Shown: positions 6,060 to 8,856 of the stretch, one piece after another
How positions within the stretch are numbered: the first letter of the stretch is position 1
Layout: the number at the start of each line of letters is the position of its first letter
Assembly (NCBI GenBank): GCA_003552885.1
Contig: PUPA01000257.1
Coordinates: 1-8,856, forward strand
Direction of reading: 5' to 3'
DNA from: Natrialbaceae archaeon
Lineage (GTDB): Archaea > Halobacteriota > Halobacteria > Halobacteriales > Natrialbaceae
DNA length: 8,856 nt
The notes under the pieces: generated by a model
What the model saw: only the letters and a program-made list of their open reading frames with translations
What the model was told of the DNA's origin: nothing
Database searches by the model: none
Made by a program: the position numbers and the translations under genes

Positions 6060-6878
6060 ATGAGCACCCTCGACGCGAAGCTGGAGGCCGCCCGCGAGGA
6101 GCTCGCCGACCACGACGGCGTCCTCGTGGCCTTCTCTGGGGGCGTCGATTCGAGCGTCGTCGCCGCGCTCGCGGCCGACGCCCTCGGCGAGGCGGCCGTG
6201 GCCTGTACGGCCAAAAGCGAGACGCTCCCGGCGGCCGAACTCGCCGACGCCAGGCGGATCGCAGCCGAGATCGGCATCCGTCACGAGGTCGTCGAGTTCT
6301 CCGAACTGGAGAGTGAGGCGTTCGTCACGAACGACGCCGACCGCTGTTATCACTGCCGGAGCATGCGACTCGAGGAGATGTACGCGGCCGCCCGCGACCT
6401 CGGGATCGAGACGGTGTGTGACGGGACCAACGCCGACGATCCGGCTGCGGGCCACCGGCCGGGGCTGCGAGCGGTCGAGGAGCTCGACGTCCGCTCGCCG
6501 TTGCTCGACCACGACATCACGAAAGGGGAGGTCCGGGCGATCGCCGACCGCTACGGCCTCTCGGTCGCCGAGAAGCCGTCGATGGCGTGTCTCTCCTCGC
6601 GAATTCCGACCGGGATCGAGGTGACCGAAGACCGGCTCACGCGGGTCGAACGCGCCGAGGCCGTCCTCCGGGAGTGGGGGTTCTCGCAGTTTCGCGTCCG
6701 GGACCACGACGGACTCGCCCGGATCGAGGTCGCCCCCGACGAGCTGGCGCGTGCGCTCGATCCGGCCTTCGTCGAGGCCGCCCACGAGGCGCTCTCGGCG
6801 ATCGGTTTCGACCACGTCACCCTCGATCTGGCCGGCTACCGGACCGGCAGCGTCAGCCCGGCGGCCGACGGCGGCTGA
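6060..6878 (+). CDS. larE: LarE-type ATP-dependent sulfur transferase (PP-loop family)
   Basis: A 272-residue protein of the LarE family, which adenylates and then thiolates pyridinium dicarboxylate to build the nickel-pincer cofactor of lactate racemase LarA. Residues 26-32 (SGGVDSS) are the PP-loop for ATP. Then come CTAKSETLP, the CxxC motif RCYHCR (C96, C99), CDGTNADD, RSPLLDHDITKGEVR, and KPSMACLSSRIPTG with C177, aligned to the sulfur-donor cysteine of sacrificial LarE. Having all three cysteines resembles forms reported to hold a 4Fe-4S cluster, so sulfur transfer here may be catalytic rather than sacrificial (inference from motifs). No larA, larB or larC is visible in the window. Related PP-loop enzymes (ExsB/QueC, NadE) were considered, but the C-terminal CLSSRIPTG signature favours LarE. 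It has its own promoter candidate 74 bases or less after prs. Confidence 0.9.
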   Translation: MSTLDAKLEAAREELADHDGVLVAFSGGVDSSVVAALAADALGEAAVACTAKSETLPAAELADARRIAAEIGIRHEVVEFSELESEAFVTNDADRCYHCRSMRLEEMYAAARDLGIETVCDGTNADDPAAGHRPGLRAVEELDVRSPLLDHDITKGEVRAIADRYGLSVAEKPSMACLSSRIPTGIEVTEDRLTRVERAEAVLREWGFSQFRVRDHDGLARIEVAPDELARALDPAFVEAAHEALSAIGFDHVTLDLAGYRTGSVSPAADGG

Positions 6879-6881
6879 CAC

Positions 6882-6922
6882 CCGTCCACCCACTCCCGCG
6901 GAGAGCCGTCTACGGTGGACGG
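6882..6922 (+). terminator. 9-base inverted repeat just after larE
   Basis: CCGTCCACC (6882-6890) pairs perfectly with GGTGGACGG (6914-6922) around a 23-base loop. It begins three bases after the larE stop. A 3'-end RNA structure is plausible; no T-tract follows. The rest of the 155-base gap to the next gene holds only that gene's TATA-like element. Confidence 0.35.
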
Positions 6923-7006
6923 ACGGCCACCGGGGGGCGACGACGTTTCGAATCCGGGCGCGTCCCCCGGACGTGTTGGACAGTATTGCCACGAAAGTCC
7001 GGCTCC

Positions 7007-7010
7007 TATA
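7007..7010 (+). promoter_or_regulatory. TATA element of the 121-residue gene
   Basis: TATA within CTCCTATACCACC, about 26 bases before the ATG at 7034. This is the clearest support that the small gene downstream is transcribed and begins at that ATG. Confidence 0.5.
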
Positions 7011-7033
7011 CCACCGGGAGCTATCCACAGCCG

Positions 7034-7399
7034 ATGACCGAGACGCTCTCACCGGCGTGGCACCGCGAGCCGACCGACGCCGACCGACCGACGACGTACG
7101 CCCACGACTCCGGGGACGTCCGGCTGGAGATCGCCCCGGCGTCGCTCGACGGCCGGCCGGGGTACGAGCTGTCGGTGACGATCCACCCGGACCTCGAGTT
7201 CGCCTCCCGGACGGTCGTCAGGACCACGACCACCCGCGGTGGCTGTGAGCGGCTGGCCCGCGAGTTCGTCTCGCTGTTCGAAGGGCGGTACGAACGCCCC
7301 GCGGACGTCGAGACGCCCGTCGCGTACGCCACGGACCACCTCCAGCCGTCGGCGGCCAACGACGACGCCGTCGTCCCGCCCGAGCGACGGGCCGACTGA
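7034..7399 (+). CDS. Small conserved-looking haloarchaeal protein, function unknown
   Basis: 121 residues, acidic, with no signal peptide, membrane segment or metal-binding motif. The first ~25 residues look flexible (TLSPAWHREPTDADRPTTYA). A beta pair follows, VRLEIAPAS and GYELSVTIHP (29-52), then ASRTVVRTTTTRGG and an amphipathic helix, CERLAREFVSLFEGRYE (71-87). The final ~30 residues are polar and probably disordered. I do not recognise a named family. Supporting features for a real gene are the TATA element at the right distance, codon use (G/C at third positions) and acidic composition like the neighbours, and absence of frame breaks. The longer reading frame on the opposite strand here (7021-7359) gives a Ser/Arg-rich product and is judged a shadow. 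It may share transcripts with the next small gene, 64 bases downstream. Confidence 0.68.
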   Translation: MTETLSPAWHREPTDADRPTTYAHDSGDVRLEIAPASLDGRPGYELSVTIHPDLEFASRTVVRTTTTRGGCERLAREFVSLFEGRYERPADVETPVAYATDHLQPSAANDDAVVPPERRAD

Positions 7400-7463
7400 T
7401 CGGCCGCCCTCGACCCGCGAACGCCCCACCAGATTCAGGTCCGTCGGCCACGAACGGGCCCCC

Positions 7464-7730
7464 ATGGCCGACACCCGGCGTTGCTGGCTGGTCGAGCGCT
7501 CGTTCGACGACCGGAACCTCGTGACCATCGTCTACGCGACCCCCGACGGACGGCGGCTCCAGCGCCGGGAGCGATCGAGCGTGGCCCTGCGGACCGGCTC
7601 GCCGGTCACCGCGGCCACCGAGGTCGACGTGGACGACCTCGAACCCGTCGACGACCCCGACCGTCGAGAGCGGTACGCCACGGAGGCCGAACGGATGCGG
7701 ACGGCACACGCGCCGGACGACCCGGTGTGA
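7464..7730 (+). CDS. Small haloarchaeal protein, function unknown
   Basis: 88 residues, acidic and presumably cytosolic. The N-terminal half reads as beta strands around WLVERSFDDRNLVTIVYATPDG (8-29), then a basic stretch RRLQRRERS and VTAATEVDVDDL. The C-terminal part is a charged helix, DPDRRERYATEAERMRTAHAPDD (64-86). No catalytic motif, signal peptide or membrane segment is visible. It resembles a short uncharacterised protein type I recall from haloarchaea, but I cannot name a family. The ATG at 7464 is the sensible start because upstream in-frame sequence is Ser/Arg-rich and overlaps the preceding gene in another frame. AGATTCAGG near 7430-7438 is a weak promoter candidate. The position between a small unknown gene and a Get3-like ATPase gives no clear hint of function. 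Confidence 0.65.
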   Translation: MADTRRCWLVERSFDDRNLVTIVYATPDGRRLQRRERSSVALRTGSPVTAATEVDVDDLEPVDDPDRRERYATEAERMRTAHAPDDPV

Positions 7731-7774
7731 CCGCCGGCGCGGACGCCCCCGAACGGGCCCCGGGAGGGGGTGGG

Positions 7775-7778
7775 TTTA
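7775..7778 (+). promoter_or_regulatory. TATA-like element of the ArsA/Get3 gene
   Basis: TTTA within GGGTTTAGGAATTT, about 27 bases before the GTG at 7804. The spacing supports GTG as a genuine leaderless start. Confidence 0.5.
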
Positions 7779-7803
7779 GGAATTTCGAGCACGTACGGGA
7801 GCC

Positions 7804-8742
7804 GTGACCGACTGTCTGTTCTACGGCGGTAAAGGCGGGGTCGGCAAGACGACCTGTGGTGCCGCGACCGGCCTCGCGCTCGCGGCGGCCGGCCGGGACG
7901 CGCTCGTGGTCTCGACCGATCCCGCCCACTCGCTCGCGGACGCCTACGGGATCGAACTGGGGGGCGAGCCGCGCTCGATCCGCCCGGGCCTCGAGGCCGT
8001 CGAGGTCGACCCGGCGGCCCGCGCCGAGCGGTACGAACGGATCGCGACCGCGCTCGCGGCCGACCTCCGTGCGGCGGGCATCCGCCTCGAGGACGCGGAG
8101 GTCGAACGGATCTTCGCGGCCGGGACGCCCGCCGGCGGCGACGAGCTCGCCGCCCTCGACCTCCTCGTCGAGTACGTCGAGGACGGCCGCTGGGACGTCG
8201 TCGTCTTCGATACGGCCCCGACGGGCCACACCCTCCGGCTGTTCGACCTCCCCGAGGTGCTCGGGCTGGCCCTCGAGACGACCCGGTCGCTGCGCGGACA
8301 GGTCCGTCGGATCGCCGACTCGGCCCGGCGGATGACCATGGGGCCGCTGTCGTACCTCGGCGGCCGGGAGGACGGCGAGGACGAGCTCGTCGCGCTCGGA
8401 GAACGGATGGAGCGGGCGCTCGCGGTGATCACCGACCCCGAGCGGACGGCGTTTCGGGTGGTGACGATCCCCGAACGGATGGCGGTCGCCGAGACCGAAC
8501 GGCTGGTCGACCGGCTCGAGGAGGCGGAGGTGCCGGTTCGGTCGGTCGTCGTCAACCGCGTCCTCGAGGATCCCGATCCGGCGTGCTCGCGGTGTCTCTC
8601 CCGGTCACGGGATCACCGCGACCGGCTCGCCGAGATCGAGGGCGCGTTCCCCAAACTCGACGTACTCCGGCTGCCGGAGGCCGACGGGGAGCCGTCGGGG
8701 ACGGAGGAGCTTTCGGCGATCGGCGACCGGCTGGTCGGGTAG
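7804..8742 (+). CDS. ArsA/Get3-family ATPase
   Basis: A 312-residue cytosolic ATPase of the deviant Walker A class. GGKGGVGKTT (8-17) is the P-loop with the signature lysine K10. STDPAHSLADAY (37-48) is switch I with the catalytic Asp (D39), and FDTAPTGHTLRL (135-146) is switch II. The helical parts that would form the hydrophobic groove lie around 75-125 and 160-210. N251 in VVNRV suits adenine recognition. C261 and C264 (ACSRC) are the CxxC that binds zinc at the dimer interface in Get3. Get3 escorts tail-anchored membrane proteins in eukaryotes; ArsA drives arsenite export. One ATPase domain, the CxxC and no ars genes nearby favour the Get3 side. Archaeal members usually have slightly over 300 residues, so it looks complete. 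GTG start, TATA-like element 27 bases upstream; the P-loop begins at residue 8, leaving no room for a later start. Confidence 0.92.
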   Translation: MTDCLFYGGKGGVGKTTCGAATGLALAAAGRDALVVSTDPAHSLADAYGIELGGEPRSIRPGLEAVEVDPAARAERYERIATALAADLRAAGIRLEDAEVERIFAAGTPAGGDELAALDLLVEYVEDGRWDVVVFDTAPTGHTLRLFDLPEVLGLALETTRSLRGQVRRIADSARRMTMGPLSYLGGREDGEDELVALGERMERALAVITDPERTAFRVVTIPERMAVAETERLVDRLEEAEVPVRSVVVNRVLEDPDPACSRCLSRSRDHRDRLAEIEGAFPKLDVLRLPEADGEPSGTEELSAIGDRLVG

Positions 8743-8766
8743 TCGGGACGCCGACTCGGGCGGCCG

Positions 8767-8778
8767 TCGACGCGTCGA
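8767..8778. repeat. 12-base perfect palindrome
   Basis: TCGACGCGTCGA reads the same on both strands. It lies 25 bases after the ATPase stop, in non-coding sequence. It could be a protein-binding site or chance; TCGA and CGCG words are common in this genome. Confidence 0.4.
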
Positions 8779-8805
8779 AGACACGAGTCGACGGCGTCCG
8801 GTCGG

Positions 8806-8830
8806 CTGACGCCGGAAGGACCGGCGTCGG
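8806..8830 (+). terminator. Strong GC hairpin downstream of the ATPase gene
   Basis: GACGCCGG and CCGGCGTC pair perfectly over 8 bases around the 5-base loop AAGGA; one G-U pair and one more C-G pair extend the stem to 10. This is the strongest hairpin seen in the window. It lies about 64 bases past the stop and has no T-tract. The 114-base tail of the window (8743-8856) holds no gene I can support. Confidence 0.35.
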
Positions 8831-8856
8831 GCCGTGGGACCCGCTCAGTGAGGAGC

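Noticed and set aside
6879..7033. Possible small RNA gene in the 155-base gap after larE
   Set aside because: Only one inverted repeat with a large loop and one TATA element assignable to the next gene; no tRNA cloverleaf or known RNA motif.
5907..7052. A 381-residue open frame on the minus strand across larE
   Set aside because: Antisense shadow: no recognisable motif, and larE on the plus strand carries PP-loop and cysteine motifs.
8743..8856. Possible end of another gene at the right edge
   Set aside because: Short frames are open on the minus strand, but composition is not gene-like and no motif is seen in 114 bases; strong hairpin and palindrome suggest non-coding.

Overview
The window looks like chromosomal DNA of a haloarchaeon (class Halobacteria). 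The evidence is very high G+C, proteins rich in Asp and Glu, a Tat-type lipoprotein, several families known mainly or only from haloarchaea, and start codons that mostly sit about 26-29 bases downstream of a TATA-like element (near-leaderless transcription). Eleven protein genes are supported. No tRNA, rRNA, CRISPR array, insertion sequence or integrase was seen. Most of the window is ordinary core genome; the most distinctive locus is trkA with its two flanking small sensor genes.

Layout. (1) 1-1158 (+): 3' part of purNH, a PurN / AICAR-transformylase fusion of purine synthesis. It converges, with a 29-base gap, on (2) a radical SAM/SPASM protein (minus, about 1188-2330). Upstream of that on the same strand are (3) a stand-alone Lrp/AsnC ligand-binding (RAM) domain protein of 76 aa (2439-2669) and (4) a TrkA-type NAD-binding K+ transport regulator (2666-3358); these two overlap by ATGA. 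A compact 85-base divergent promoter region separates trkA from (5) a second, paralogous 76-aa RAM protein (3444-3674, plus). (6) 3739-4560: haloarchaeal beta-propeller protein resembling the HVO_0234 family. (7) 4607-5053: Tat-exported lipoprotein. (8) 5137-5985: prs, PRPP synthetase. (9) 6060-6878: larE-type sulfur transferase. (10, 11) 7034-7399 and 7464-7730: two small proteins of unknown function. (12, counting the site region) 7804-8742: ArsA/Get3-type ATPase, followed by 114 bases of non-coding sequence with a strong hairpin.

How genes may work together. prs and purNH both serve purine synthesis, since PRPP is the precursor, but they are not one operon. trkA with its two RAM neighbours looks like a small ligand-sensing module around K+ homeostasis (inference). 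The Tat lipoprotein and the Get3-like ATPase both concern protein targeting, but nothing in the sequence links them.

Most unusual sequence-level signals: a 38-base perfect inverted duplication of the 3' ends of the two RAM genes, plus a third, degenerate, frame-shifted copy directly behind the second gene; a 30-base-period His/Gly/Ser repeat at the N-terminus of the radical SAM protein; a 6+6 base inverted repeat between the TATA element and start of the second RAM gene; and GC-rich inverted repeats after several stop codons.
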